Assembly: GCF_020404765.1 (NCBI RefSeq)
Contig: NZ_JAIVEM010000006.1
Span: 421,950-485,949 of the forward strand
DNA length: 64,000 bases
Reading direction: 5' to 3'
DNA from: Paenibacillus sp. BJ-4
Lineage (GTDB): Bacteria > Bacillota > Bacilli > Paenibacillales > Paenibacillaceae
Shown: piece after piece, positions 1 to 9,002 of the stretch
Position numbering within the stretch: position 1 is the stretch's first letter
Layout: each line of letters starts with the position of its first letter
Translations under genes and position numbers: made by a program
Notes under the pieces: model-generated
What the model was told of the DNA's origin: nothing
Databases searched by the model: none
The model's input: the letters and a program-made list of their open reading frames with translations, nothing else

Positions 1-39
1 GAGAGATATAAAATAATCTAGAAGAGGGATGTGGATAGG

Positions 40-918
40 ATGGTAGTGCCTGTACCGGATATGAAAGAACTCATCGCTGCCGAGATGAAGATCTATGTGA
101 GCGAAGATAAAGGCAATTTCTGTGAAGAATTGCAGTGCCCTTACTACGAAGAACCGATTATTCAATTTGCTGCGGCCAATGATCCTTTGTTTGAGGAGTA
201 TAAAAGAGTGGTTGGCCCTGACCATGCTACGCCGCAGGAAGCCTTCGAACGGACCCTCGGCGCAGGAAGTTTTGATGGAGGCACCGTTATCAGTGTTGTT
301 TTGCCGATCAGCGAGACGATCCGCAAGGCCAATCGTGCGCAAAAAGCAAGAGCCTCTAGAGAGTGGGCGCTGCTGCGGACCTTTGGCGATGAATATTTTG
401 TACGTTCGGCAAGGCAGCATTTGGCGGGATATCTGACCGGGCTTGGTTACCGTGCGGTGGCGCCGCTGGATACGGATTGGTACAGCATCCACGGTGCCGC
501 AGATGGTCCGGTCTCTAACTGGTCGGAACGGCATATCGCGTATGCAGCCGGCCTCGGCACCTTCAGTATCAACGACGGTTTCATTACCGAGAAAGGAATT
601 GCCATCCGTCTGCTGTCTGTAGTAACTGATCTGCAGGTGCCGCCTGATGCCAGAGCGTCCTTGAACTTGAGCCATACTGGGAACTGCCTGCTGTGCAGTA
701 AAGGCATTTGCGGTGTGTGCATTACCCGCTGCCCTGTGCAGGCTATCAGCAAGGAAGGCGGCCATGACAAAATAGCCTGCATGAAATTTGTGTACGGTGA
801 GGAATCCCGGAAATGGGCAGTGTTAAATGGGGGAGAGGCTAAATCGGGTGCCGGTTGCGGACTTTGCCAGACCAAGGTACCCTGTGAAAGCCGGAATCCG
901 ATGCGGACCGCTCGCTAG
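40..918 (+). CDS. QueG-like 4Fe-4S cluster-binding protein (epoxyqueuosine reductase-like)
   Basis: The protein has about 292 residues. Its C-terminal third carries two clusters of cysteines typical of bacterial 2[4Fe-4S] domains: a CxxCxxxxCxxCxxxCP run at roughly residues 215-230, a Cys near 247, and a GCGLCxxxxPC run at about 273-282. The middle contains the conserved stretch YAAGLGTFSINDGFIT, characteristic of the QueG/epoxyqueuosine-reductase-like superfamily. It lacks an obvious C-terminal HEAT repeat and is shorter than true QueG, so it is more likely a QueG-like paralogue than the tRNA-modifying enzyme itself. ATG at 40 is preferred because the GAGGG motif at 24-28 is well spaced from it; an in-frame GTG at 31 is too close. 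A terminator follows. Function is inferred from family only; the natural substrate is unknown. Confidence 0.7.
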   Translation: MVVPVPDMKELIAAEMKIYVSEDKGNFCEELQCPYYEEPIIQFAAANDPLFEEYKRVVGPDHATPQEAFERTLGAGSFDGGTVISVVLPISETIRKANRAQKARASREWALLRTFGDEYFVRSARQHLAGYLTGLGYRAVAPLDTDWYSIHGAADGPVSNWSERHIAYAAGLGTFSINDGFITEKGIAIRLLSVVTDLQVPPDARASLNLSHTGNCLLCSKGICGVCITRCPVQAISKEGGHDKIACMKFVYGEESRKWAVLNGGEAKSGAGCGLCQTKVPCESRNPMRTAR

Positions 919-1049
919 TGTTATTTTTCCTAAATATCTATCCTGTTTTTATTTCTAGTGTGGATTACAACCTGAACAGTAAGTTTAAAAAGTTTACAGG
1001 TGAATTGGGTGTTGATGATAAGACTAAGAATAACCCGAGAAGTTGTTAT

Positions 1050-1078
1050 GCCACCTGTTTCTGGGTGGCTTTTTTATT
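1050..1078 (+). terminator. Rho-independent terminator after the QueG-like gene
   Basis: GCCACC (1050-1055) pairs with GGTGGC (1064-1069) and is followed by a run of T from 1070. It closes the first transcription unit. Confidence 0.8.
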
Positions 1079-1106
1079 TGACGTTTTTTTGTTCCAATGA
1101 TAATAT
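1078..1106 (+). promoter_or_regulatory. Sigma-A promoter of the broken metalloprotease gene
   Basis: TTGACG at 1078-1083, a 17-nt spacer and TAATAT at 1101-1106. The paralogous gene at 17.1 kb has a similar element (TTGACT, 18 nt, TAATAT) preceded by the same ATTCCAGTGA-like spacer end, so the promoter was duplicated with the gene. The rest of the 919-1218 gap holds only this and the terminator. Confidence 0.65.
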
Positions 1107-1218
1107 AAAATTGTTATTTTATTCAAATTTGAGAGTGGGTGTAATGGAAGAATCATAGAATAATAGTTTGTCATTCTGGATATGCTTGTTGAAATTAAAT
1201 TATATGGAGGTTAAAGAA

Positions 1219-2154
1219 ATGACGAAGAAAAAAGGAATGATCATGGCTTCTTTTTCATTGGTTGTGGCTGCTTCGTTACTGGTTGGCGGGGCTAATGTGG
1301 GTTCAGCGGCTTCTAATATTGAAAGCGCTTCCTAAACTGAGTCCACGAGTATTAGCTTGGCTGCTTCCGATATACCTGCAAAATTTAAGCCATCGGTAGA
1401 ATGGGTTTGGAAGAATAGAATCGTTAAAGAAGGTTCAACGAACCGTAAAAATTTGATTTTTGATCAAATATATGCGGGAAAAGGGACGCTAAATTATGTT
1501 GTACGCTGGCAATCTCCCAAAAATCTCACATTACAGCAGCGCAAAGATATGGCTTCCATGCTGAGTCGTCAGGTCAATAACTGGAATAAGCAGTTGAAAG
1601 GGTATGATGGCTGGCCTTATGATCATATTACTGTAAAAATAGTAGGCTGGGCAGTTGCGAATCCAACACAAATACTTAATAAACAATCTAATGAAATCGT
1701 ATATACGGACACGATTACAGATGATTTGAGCAAAACGAACCCGGCTATTCCTGCCAAGCTCCCAGTTGCGCCTGACGTACTGTCCAGATTTGAACATTTT
1801 AATGATCCCAACTATGCTTATCCCGGCGGATTGGACAAGCGGTTTGATTTGTATCTGTGGGGAACAGCTAATTTCGGCGGTGGGGCCGGTGGTGACTGGG
1901 GGCAACGGATGTCTGATGATTATATCCTGAGCACCCTGAACTCTGATGAAGTTCATGTTACAGAGCATGAGATGGGGCATGGATTCGGCTTGCCTGATTT
2001 CTATGAAGAAAATGATCGTCCGCCCGGTGGATTCCCTACACCAACCATTATGTGGGCCGGAAATTCTTCCAAGATAACAGAGTGGGATGCCTGGATGTTG
2101 CGTTATACCTGGAGCCAGATCAAGAAGGATACTTCCCGTTTTCCTACCCGATAA
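1219..2154 (+). pseudogene. Secreted snapalysin-type zinc metalloprotease, interrupted by an in-frame stop
   Basis: Reading from ATG 1219 (GGAGG at 1206-1210) gives a classic signal peptide ending in GSAAS, then TAA at 1333-1335 (codon 39), then the same frame continues without interruption to 2154. The downstream part contains HEMGHGFGLPD (HExxHxxGxxD, third zinc ligand Asp as in snapalysin/M7) and a following Met (TIMWAG) that could be the metzincin Met-turn. The intact paralogue at 17102-18478 aligns throughout and has sense codons at the stop position, so the stop is a point nonsense mutation. An internal TTG at 1357 could restart translation but would lack the signal peptide. The C-terminal discoidin-like domain of the paralogue is absent. 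Protease assignment by motif; substrate unknown. Confidence 0.75.
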
Positions 2155-2207
2155 AAAGATACTTAAATAGCGCAAAAAAGCTGATGAATAGGGACCGTTT
2201 CTTCCGG

Positions 2208-2238
2208 AAGTCGCCATATTGGCGGCTTTTTTGTTTTA
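2208..2238 (+). terminator. Terminator after the broken metalloprotease
   Basis: CGCCA (2212-2216), loop TAT, TGGCG (2220-2224), then a T-rich tail. The remaining bases up to 2512 contain no gene that I can support. Confidence 0.7.
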
Positions 2239-2512
2239 ACGATGTAAGTTCTTGTCCCAAACTAAGGAAAAGAACTTGTATTTCATAGCCGATTAGATAG
2301 TTATCTAACCATTACAGAATAGAAGGGTATGCGCTGAACAAGTATGATTGCTTTCAGTGGCGATTTAAAGCAACATACAGAGGAGGAGAAGTTTTTAAAT
2401 GTGGGAAAAATTATAGCGCTTTTAAGGAAAAACCTTTCGTCGATGCGAGTTGTAGTTTCAATGGATTGTTTAATTATGTTATCATTTTTAATGAAAGGAA
2501 GCATTCTTTAAC

Positions 2513-3565
2513 ATGACAGACATAGAACTTATACAAAGCGGATTAAAATTATTCTTTGTCCAAAAATGTGAAATTATTCACATTATCAACAACTCCAGAT
2601 CGAATGAAAAGAGATATATAAGCTTTGCCATGGCTGGTGGTCAGCTAAGGATTGTTATTAAAATGTATTCCTCATCCTACGTCGATTCTTTGAGGATTCA
2701 TTCCTGGCAACGCTTGGCGGACATCTACTGGAAAGAAGGAGTTGTGACTCCCCAATTCTTGCCAAGCTTGAGCGGGAAATTTGCTGAAGCGGTTATGATT
2801 GAAGACGATACCTTCTATATATGGGTTGAAGAATACATTGCAAGCAAATATCAATTGGGAAGGGGGATCAAGTTGGAAGAGCAATCTTTGTTCGTATTTA
2901 AACGAATTGGACAAATGAAAGGTAAAATGCATCGCTTAGCTTTTGAGAACCAAATCAAATGTGATTGGGTAAGTCCTTGGCGGCTCTACGAGCCGTTCAC
3001 AGCAGAAGAGGAGTGCGATGAAAATTACACTAATGCACTGTGGTTATATAATTCATTCAAGGATACGGAAGAAGCAGGCCAAGTGATAGAGGAAATATGG
3101 AGCATTTATAACAGCAATAGGAGGAAATTAAAGGAATTCTATGATCATTTGCCTACGGGGCAAGTGCAGGGAGACTTTTCGCCGGCGAATTTTATTGTTA
3201 ATCCACGGAACAGCATTATAGGAATCTATGATTATAACCTCTCAGGAAGTGATGCCTTTATCTCGGATTGTATTCAAGAAGGAATATTTCTCGCGTATGA
3301 ATGTTATGAAACGGAATGGTTTGATGATGAGCATGTGCAGGCTATGGATAAGCGCTTTGAAGAATACATAAAAGGCTATACAACAGAATATCCATTATGT
3401 GACATGGAATTTAAAGCGATTCCCCTCTTATATAGTATCTCCAGACCTATAAGGTTTGACAAGATTGCCCTTACTATAAAAAAATACAATGAAAAGAAGT
3501 TCGACGAGGTCAATGAACGATTGCTCTGGATGCGGACGGAATTGAACAAACCAAACATAACTTAA
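2513..3565 (+). CDS. Aminoglycoside phosphotransferase (APH)-like kinase
   Basis: A 350-residue cytoplasmic protein with the protein-kinase-like/APH fold. The catalytic loop appears as QGDFSPANF at about residues 219-227, a variant of HGDxxxxN in which the usual His is Gln, and the metal-binding motif as IYDYNLSGSD about 20 residues later. ATG at 2513 follows an AAAGGAAG ribosome binding site. The next gene, a methyltransferase, starts 18 bp downstream, so the two are probably co-transcribed. The family phosphorylates small molecules (aminoglycosides, choline, homoserine, fructosamines); nothing here identifies the substrate, and resistance should not be assumed. The His-to-Gln change is conservative enough that activity is possible. 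Confidence 0.65.
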   Translation: MTDIELIQSGLKLFFVQKCEIIHIINNSRSNEKRYISFAMAGGQLRIVIKMYSSSYVDSLRIHSWQRLADIYWKEGVVTPQFLPSLSGKFAEAVMIEDDTFYIWVEEYIASKYQLGRGIKLEEQSLFVFKRIGQMKGKMHRLAFENQIKCDWVSPWRLYEPFTAEEECDENYTNALWLYNSFKDTEEAGQVIEEIWSIYNSNRRKLKEFYDHLPTGQVQGDFSPANFIVNPRNSIIGIYDYNLSGSDAFISDCIQEGIFLAYECYETEWFDDEHVQAMDKRFEEYIKGYTTEYPLCDMEFKAIPLLYSISRPIRFDKIALTIKKYNEKKFDEVNERLLWMRTELNKPNIT

Positions 3566-3583
3566 TGATGGGGGGCATTATCA

Positions 3584-4180
3584 ATGAATATGAATGATGA
3601 GAAATTACTGCAATATTATCTGGAACTCAAAGGTCCGGATGCGGGAGAATGGAACTCTTCTCCACAGTGCATTCACACACAGTTGGTGACAAGGGATTAC
3701 GTAAAGAAGACATTCGATATGTTTGATGAAATCCAAGTATGTAATGTTGGGATCGGAACTGGAGATTGGGATGATTACCTTGGATATTGGCTTAATGGAA
3801 GAGGTAGTTTAACGAGCATTGATATTGACGAAAGTATTTGCGAGATATTTGAGTATAGACAACAGAGGGAGCGGCATCCGAATCCATCAAAGGTTTTATG
3901 CAAGAGCATATTCGATTCCGATTTGCCACAAGAAACCTTTGATATTGTAACCCTAATTGGGTCCGCTATTAATGAAACAGGGGACTTCAAGAAATGCTTG
4001 GATTCGTGTTTTAGTCTAATCAAGCATGGGGGACATTTGATGTTTATGGCAAGTTTAAAATATACACCTGTTGAAATGTTGGAAGAATACATAAGTAATA
4101 CTAATTATCATATTGTGCAAAAAAATGTATACGAAGTGTTCCCTGAATATCCGTTTTTCATCAGCAAAATCAGAAAATAA
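3584..4180 (+). CDS. Class I SAM-dependent methyltransferase
   Basis: A 198-residue protein with a Rossmann methyltransferase motif I (VCNVGIGTGDWDDY, about residues 52-65), an acidic residue ending beta-2 (LTSIDIDES) and a motif-IV-like FDIVTLIGSAIN. It is preceded by a GGGGGG-type ribosome binding site and lies 18 bp downstream of the APH-like gene, suggesting a two-gene unit. Members of this family methylate varied small molecules; no substrate can be named. No signal peptide or membrane segment is seen. Confidence 0.65.
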   Translation: MNMNDEKLLQYYLELKGPDAGEWNSSPQCIHTQLVTRDYVKKTFDMFDEIQVCNVGIGTGDWDDYLGYWLNGRGSLTSIDIDESICEIFEYRQQRERHPNPSKVLCKSIFDSDLPQETFDIVTLIGSAINETGDFKKCLDSCFSLIKHGGHLMFMASLKYTPVEMLEEYISNTNYHIVQKNVYEVFPEYPFFISKIRK

Positions 4181-4590
4181 TCAGGCTATGTGTAAATCGA
4201 CTTACTGTAGCCACTCTAATTCTATAGGTTTGGTTGCACAACCTGCTGCTAACTTCTAGAATTTCGTGAATATTTTTTTGCATTTGCGATATAAAAATAT
4301 CCAATTGTAAAGTGGTTATATATACTTTTACCTTCCTTCAGGTGCTCTCATCGACACAAGTACAAACCAGTTCAGTGAAATAGGTTAACGTGAGTGGTTG
4401 AAGTTATACTTCGGATATTTCGAGGAGGAATTCAGCGAATTTGACATTTATAAGGACGCGGTGCTCCCGCTTTATTTTATTAATCGTGAATAACAAGAAT
4501 CCGCTTCATAAATAATAAGTTTTAATCTTCATCAAGCTTCCCGTCAGATAAGCGAAAGATCACCCTGATCAGCATTACCTTCCAAAGAAT
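4181..4590. other. Gene-poor stretch with one short decayed reading frame
   Basis: No complete gene is visible. Between 4389 and 4493 (+ strand) an open frame without start codon reads REWLKLYFGYFEEEFSEFD and ends KDAVLPLYFINRE before TAA. Its composition looks like real protein, so it may be the tail of a deleted gene; I do not recognise the family. A perfect 12-bp palindrome GGTTGCACAACC lies at 4232-4243. Nothing else is supported. Confidence 0.3.
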
Positions 4591-4592
4591 AA

Positions 4593-4632
4593 CTAAAAAG
4601 GTGTCCAGCGACCCTTGGATCGTCGGACACCT
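4593..4632 (-). terminator. Terminator of the regulator-fructokinase operon
   Basis: GGTGTCC (4600-4606) pairs with GGACACC (4625-4631). Read on the minus strand the hairpin is followed by TTTTTAGTT, so it ends the leftward operon just past the fructokinase stop. Confidence 0.8.
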
Positions 4633-4641
4633 TTGCTATTC

Positions 4642-5637
4642 TTACGCTTCAATTTTTGATTCACCCTGTTGCTCTACGAAACGCTTAACTTCTTCCAACG
4701 ACGGCAAGGCTGCAATCGCTCCAACTTTGGTGCACACGATGGCGCCGACTTGATTGGCAAGTGTTACAAATTCCTGCTGTTGCTTCGCGTCGGAGGTAAA
4801 TGCCTTAGGCTGACTCAGCTGGCTGATTTGATACAGCATAGCTCCGACGAAGGCATCTCCGGCACCGGTAGAGTCGATCGATTTAACAGTAATACTGCTG
4901 ATGAGCGAACGGGAGGCACCGTTTGAGATGAGGGTTCCTTCTTTCCCCAAGGTAACTGCCACCGTCTTGGCTCCCAACCCATGCAAAAGATCCAATGAAG
5001 CATTGCGGTCAGTCAGCCCTGTAATGATGTTTAATTCCTCTTCACTTACCTTTACGAAATCAGCATTGTGTATTCCTCTTCTGGACAGTGTGATAAATTC
5101 CTCAAGCCTGTCTTTCCAGAGGTCCCCCCGGTAATTGGGATCAAAGGAGGTGAATTGCCCATTGGCCTTTGCTTCGTCCAATAAAGATAAATACGCTTCA
5201 CGGAAAGGATCGGCGAGCAAGGCCGTTGCCGAGCCAAAATGCAGTATGGCAGCTTGCCGGGTCCATTCTCTATCAATGTCCTGCAGAGACAGCTGACGGT
5301 CAGCTCCGCGGTTGAATACGAAATCCCGTTCCCCGTTAGCGGCAAGGGAAACAAAGGCCAGTGTAGTCGGCGTTGCCGGATCAAAAAGGAGCATGGAAGT
5401 ATCCACATGCTGCTCATCCAGCGTTTGCTTCAGGTACATGCCGAAGGGATCTGCTCCGACTTTCCCCAAGAATGACGCTTTTCCTCCAAGCTTGGCTACA
5501 GCTGCGCTTACATTTGCCGGAGCACCGCCGGCCTGCTTGGAGAAATGCTGACCCTTGACAAGATTGACGTCAATATCTGTACAGAAAAAATCAATGAGCA
5601 GTTCGCCCACACAAAGAACCGTTACGTCATTTTTCAC
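4642..5637 (-). CDS. scrK: Fructokinase, PfkB/ribokinase family
   Basis: This 331-residue cytoplasmic kinase phosphorylates fructose, most likely to fructose-6-phosphate. PfkB signature 1 is seen as [16 protein letters not shown] (residues 37-52) and signature 2 as DSTGAGDAF (255-263) with the catalytic base Asp261. GTG at 5637 is the start, with AGAGGTGA upstream on the minus strand. It lies 22 bp downstream of the LacI-type regulator in the same operon and diverges from a fructo-oligosaccharide transporter operon, so it would trap the fructose released by the intracellular GH32. Family and context agree; fructose rather than another ketohexose is inferred from the neighbours. Confidence 0.85.
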   Translation of the reverse strand: MKNDVTVLCVGELLIDFFCTDIDVNLVKGQHFSKQAGGAPANVSAAVAKLGGKASFLGKVGADPFGMYLKQTLDEQHVDTSMLLFDPATPTTLAFVSLAANGERDFVFNRGADRQLSLQDIDREWTRQAAILHFGSATALLADPFREAYLSLLDEAKANGQFTSFDPNYRGDLWKDRLEEFITLSRRGIHNADFVKVSEEELNIITGLTDRNASLDLLHGLGAKTVAVTLGKEGTLISNGASRSLISSITVKSIDSTGAGDAFVGAMLYQISQLSQPKAFTSDAKQQQEFVTLANQVGAIVCTKVGAIAALPSLEEVKRFVEQQGESKIEA

Positions 5638-5659
5638 TTTGATTCACCTCTTGATAGAT

Positions 5660-6694
5660 TTAGTTTAGAACAGGCGTCGAGTCCCGGTATACGATATCCG
5701 TCGCCACATGGGTCACTCGGTACGGCATGGTATTGTCTTTGATTCTGGACAATAACATTTCGGCTGAAATAATACCCATTTGGCTACTGTAAATATGCAC
5801 GGTTGTAAGATGGGGCTCGACAACCCGGGATTCTGAAGCATCATCGAACCCGCAGACAGCAACATCTTCGGGGGCTTTAATCCCCTTGTTCTTCAACGAT
5901 TTTATCACGCTGATGGCAATGAAATCATTGGCGCAAATAAAGACGGAGGGGCACTCCTTCAGGGCATCCAATTGCTGCTCCATCCAGTTCTCCTCTATAA
6001 AGAAGTTGCGGTCCGGCGCTACAATACTATGGGCAGGATCCGGGGTGATTCCGGCTTCTGCCAGGGCCTTATTGAATCCGGTCCAGCGTTCATTGAAGCT
6101 TTTGCAGTGATTGTAATCGCCTACAAAACCGAAGCTTTCATAGCCATGATCGATTAACTTCCGGGTAACACAGTATGTGCTGTGCTCATTTTCCATTAAT
6201 ACCAGATCCGCCTTTAAATCCGCATACATCATATCCGCAGCGCAATCAATAAAAATGGTTGGGATGCCAAGATCCGTGATCAGCTTGCTGTATTCCTTGC
6301 TAAACATTTCAATGCAGAAGATGCCAGCCACATTCGAAGGCTCGAAATTACCAGGTAGGGTCATCGTATTGATATCGTTCTCACGAACAAAGAAAATAGA
6401 TAAAGTGTAGCCCTGGTTGCTGATTTCCTTCTCCAGCCCGCTGATCAGCAACGATCCAAAGTGTGAGCTATTGGGAAGATTACAGGTCAAAAGTGCGATA
6501 TTGCCTTGTTTCTCAGAAGCTGTTTCCATATAAGAAAATTGTTTGTATTTAAGCTCCACCGCTTTTTTGATCACCTTGTCCCTGGTAACGGCAGGAATAT
6601 TCTCCACTCCATTAAGCGCCTTGGATGCAGTGTTTCTGGAAATTCCCAAGGCATCGGCGATGTCTTGAATAGTAACCTTTGACTTTCTCGTCAT
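5660..6694 (-). CDS. LacI-family transcriptional regulator of the fructan locus
   Basis: A 344-residue LacI/GalR protein. The N-terminal helix-turn-helix and hinge helix read VTIQDIADALGISRNTAS and then ALNGVENIPAVT (residues 7-38); a periplasmic-binding-protein-like sugar domain follows (for example IALLTCNLPNSSHFGSLL, then the GFVGDYNHCKSFNERW region and VAVCGFDD). It is first in a leftward operon with fructokinase and is divergent from the CUT1 transporter operon, the usual arrangement for a local sugar-responsive repressor. A plausible inducer is a fructo-oligosaccharide, fructose or a phosphate ester of it; this is inferred from context. GGTGG lies just upstream of the ATG on the minus strand. 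Confidence 0.85.
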   Translation of the reverse strand: MTRKSKVTIQDIADALGISRNTASKALNGVENIPAVTRDKVIKKAVELKYKQFSYMETASEKQGNIALLTCNLPNSSHFGSLLISGLEKEISNQGYTLSIFFVRENDINTMTLPGNFEPSNVAGIFCIEMFSKEYSKLITDLGIPTIFIDCAADMMYADLKADLVLMENEHSTYCVTRKLIDHGYESFGFVGDYNHCKSFNERWTGFNKALAEAGITPDPAHSIVAPDRNFFIEENWMEQQLDALKECPSVFICANDFIAISVIKSLKNKGIKAPEDVAVCGFDDASESRVVEPHLTTVHIYSSQMGIISAEMLLSRIKDNTMPYRVTHVATDIVYRDSTPVLN

Positions 6695-6738
6695 ATTGTT
6701 CCACCTTATTCTCCGAATTAAGATTCTTCATAATTCTA

Positions 6739-6767
6739 AATATATAGTATTTTGATGCTTTTAACAA
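6739..6767 (-). promoter_or_regulatory. Sigma-A promoter of the regulator-fructokinase operon
   Basis: On the minus strand TTGTTA (6767-6762), a 17-nt spacer and TATATT (6744-6739). It places transcription start about 40 nt upstream of the regulator ATG. Confidence 0.6.
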
Positions 6768-6900
6768 TGGATTTATTCAAATGAACAAAAATATTTTACA
6801 TTTTTTTATTCAAAGAGTGCATTTATAAGAATTTAGCGTTAAAAATAATACATTTTTCTTAGTTCATGCAATTTTAGTGAATTTATTTGTCCAAAATATA

Positions 6901-6977
6901 TTGACTTATTAAATGTCTATCTGTTAAATTGTAAGAGTAAAAAATGTTCAAATGTAAAATGTAAACCCATTCATTTT
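6901..6977 (+). promoter_or_regulatory. Promoter and candidate operator of the fructo-oligosaccharide transporter operon
   Basis: TTGACT (6901-6906), a 17-nt spacer and TTAAAT (6924-6929) form a good sigma-A promoter, giving an untranslated leader of about 190 nt. Just downstream, AAAATG (6956-6961) and CATTTT (6972-6977) form an inverted repeat separated by 10 nt, a candidate LacI-family operator. TGTAAACCCATTCA (6960-6973) overlaps it and matches the CcpA cre consensus at 12 of 14 positions, with the central CG replaced by CC. The rest of 6695-7128 is AT-rich without genes. Confidence 0.5.
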
Positions 6978-7128
6978 GCGAAAGTGTAAATTGATAGTTC
7001 TGTTGGAGGTGGGGGTATTACCAGCAAAGCATTTGAAAAACATCTTGGTGAATTATGTCAGAGAGATGACATAACATGGCTTATAAATTGTCTTTTATAA
7101 CAAGCCGTGAACAGTAGGAGGGAAAAGA

Positions 7129-8088
7129 TTGGCAAACTCGATCGTTCAAAACAGGGGAGTTAGGGCTTCAGAAACAAAAAAAAGAAACCATTGGCTAAGT
7201 TACATGGTTCGAAATTATATATTATATTTGTTTCTGGTTCCGTCCATAATTCTTACCGTCATTTTCAAGTATGTTCCCATGTACGGATCGATCATTGCGT
7301 TTAAAGATTTCAGTCCAAGAAAAGGCATCATGGGTAGCGAATGGGTTGGCTTCGAACATTTTCAGCGGTTTCTTTCATCACCAAATTTTTATGACATTTT
7401 AATGAATACGCTTAAATTAAGTGCTTACGGTCTTATTCTCGGTTTCCCAGTACCCATCATTCTGGCCTTGATGCTAAATCTGATCCGAGGAGCGAAGCTC
7501 AAAAAAAATATTCAGCTTATTGTATATGCACCTAACTTTATCTCGGTTGTTGTTGTTGCCGGTATGCTGTTTGTTTTTCTATCGCCGACTGGAATAGTGA
7601 ATGCTTTGGTAACAACCTTTACCGGCAAGCCGATTTCTTTTATGACTGATCCTGCCTATTTCCGAACGGTATATATTTTGTCCGGTATATGGCAAACAGC
7701 GGGCTGGTCCTCTATCATTTATGTGGCCACCTTGTCCAATGTGGACCCGCAGCTGCATGACGCTGCAACAATTGATGGCGCTTCTTTGATCAAGAGAATC
7801 TTCCACATTGATCTGCCGGCTCTCAAACCCGTCATGGCCGTCCTGTTCATTCTCGCTGCAGGAGGCATCATGTCGATCGGTTATGAAAAGGCTTACCTGA
7901 TGCAAACAGCACTGAACACGCCAACCTCGGAAATCATCGCGACTTATGTATACAAGGTGGGGTTGCAATCCGGTGATTATGCTTATTCTACGGCAATCGG
8001 GTTATTCAATTCCGTGATTAATGTGGTCCTGCTGATTTTCGTAAATACTGTCGTCAAGAAGTTGAACGAAGGGGAAGGGCTGTATTAA
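7129..8088 (+). CDS. CUT1-family sugar ABC transporter permease (LplB-like)
   Basis: A 319-residue inner membrane protein with about six hydrophobic helices, the first near residues 29-49, and a short cytoplasmic N-terminus. The EAA loop that docks the ATPase is DAATIDGASLIKR near residues 208-220. The start is TTG at 7129 with AGGAGGG at 7116-7122. It is the first gene of the operon permease-permease-lipoprotein-GH32 (spacings 14, 18 and 37 bp). The operon encodes no ATPase, so a shared MsmX-type ATPase elsewhere must energise it, as is usual for CUT1 systems of Firmicutes. Fructo-oligosaccharide import is inferred from the adjacent GH32 and fructokinase. Confidence 0.85.
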   Translation: MANSIVQNRGVRASETKKRNHWLSYMVRNYILYLFLVPSIILTVIFKYVPMYGSIIAFKDFSPRKGIMGSEWVGFEHFQRFLSSPNFYDILMNTLKLSAYGLILGFPVPIILALMLNLIRGAKLKKNIQLIVYAPNFISVVVVAGMLFVFLSPTGIVNALVTTFTGKPISFMTDPAYFRTVYILSGIWQTAGWSSIIYVATLSNVDPQLHDAATIDGASLIKRIFHIDLPALKPVMAVLFILAAGGIMSIGYEKAYLMQTALNTPTSEIIATYVYKVGLQSGDYAYSTAIGLFNSVINVVLLIFVNTVVKKLNEGEGLY

Positions 8089-8102
8089 AGAAGGAGGTAT
8101 TC

Positions 8103-8984
8103 ATGAATATTCAATACACCGGGAAGGACCGGATTCTGCTCATCATCAATTATATTCTGCTTGGTTTGTTTGTTCTCGCTATTCTGATCCCGCTGATTTA
8201 TGTGGTGCTGGCGTCCTTTTTGACTCCAAACACCCTAATTACCAAAGGGCTGGCCATTGCATCATCCGACTGGACAGTCACAGGATATGCCAAAATCCTA
8301 AACAACAGTGCCATGGTCCGCGGTTTTTTTAATTCAATTTTTTATTCAGCAGCTTTTGCGTTCGCAACCGTATTTTTTTCCGTCTTCGCGGCTTACCCGC
8401 TTGCGATTGAAGGGCTGATCGGGAAACGGCCCATTATGGTCTTTTTCCTGATTACGATGTTTTTCGGTGGCGGTCTGATTCCGACCTATCTGGTGGTTAA
8501 GGATTTAGACATGTTGAATACAGTGTGGGCTATTATCCTGCCTGGCTCGATCAGCGTATTCAATATTATTTTGGCAAAGACTTACTTCCAGGGGCTTCCC
8601 AAAGAGCTGTTCCAGGCGGCGAGCATAGACGGAGCTTCCGAGCTCAGTATTTTCTTTAAAATCGTCCTGCCGCTGTCGAAGCCTATTATTTTTGTTCTGG
8701 CTTTATACGCTTTTGTCGGACAGTGGAATTCTTATTTCGACGCCATGATTTATCTCGATGATCCGAAGCTGTTTCCACTTCAACTGGTGCTGCGCTCCAT
8801 TCTGATACAGAATCAGGTTCAGCCCGGTATGATTGCCGATGCGCTGGCGCAAGCGGAGCTTAAGAAATTGTCCGAAATGATTAAATACTCTGCCATTGTC
8901 ATATCAAGTTTGCCTTTGATTGTCATGTATCCATTCTTCCAGAAGTATTTCGAAAAGGGTGCCATGGTAGGTTCGATCAAATAA
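8103..8984 (+). CDS. CUT1-family sugar ABC transporter permease (LplC/YtcP-like)
   Basis: A 293-residue second permease with about six membrane helices. Its EAA loop is QAASIDGASELSIFF near residues 178-192. The start ATG at 8103 follows AGGAGG 14 bp after the first permease stop, and the binding lipoprotein follows 18 bp later. It pairs with the upstream permease to form the heterodimeric channel of the fructo-oligosaccharide importer. The family assignment is firm and the substrate is inferred. Confidence 0.85.
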   Translation: MNIQYTGKDRILLIINYILLGLFVLAILIPLIYVVLASFLTPNTLITKGLAIASSDWTVTGYAKILNNSAMVRGFFNSIFYSAAFAFATVFFSVFAAYPLAIEGLIGKRPIMVFFLITMFFGGGLIPTYLVVKDLDMLNTVWAIILPGSISVFNIILAKTYFQGLPKELFQAASIDGASELSIFFKIVLPLSKPIIFVLALYAFVGQWNSYFDAMIYLDDPKLFPLQLVLRSILIQNQVQPGMIADALAQAELKKLSEMIKYSAIVISSLPLIVMYPFFQKYFEKGAMVGSIK

Positions 8985-9002
8985 CACACCGGGGGAATAG
9001 AG

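Noticed and set aside
1531..2217. 228-codon reading frame on the minus strand over the broken metalloprotease
   Set aside because: It is antisense to clear protease homology, has no ribosome binding site and no recognisable protein features.
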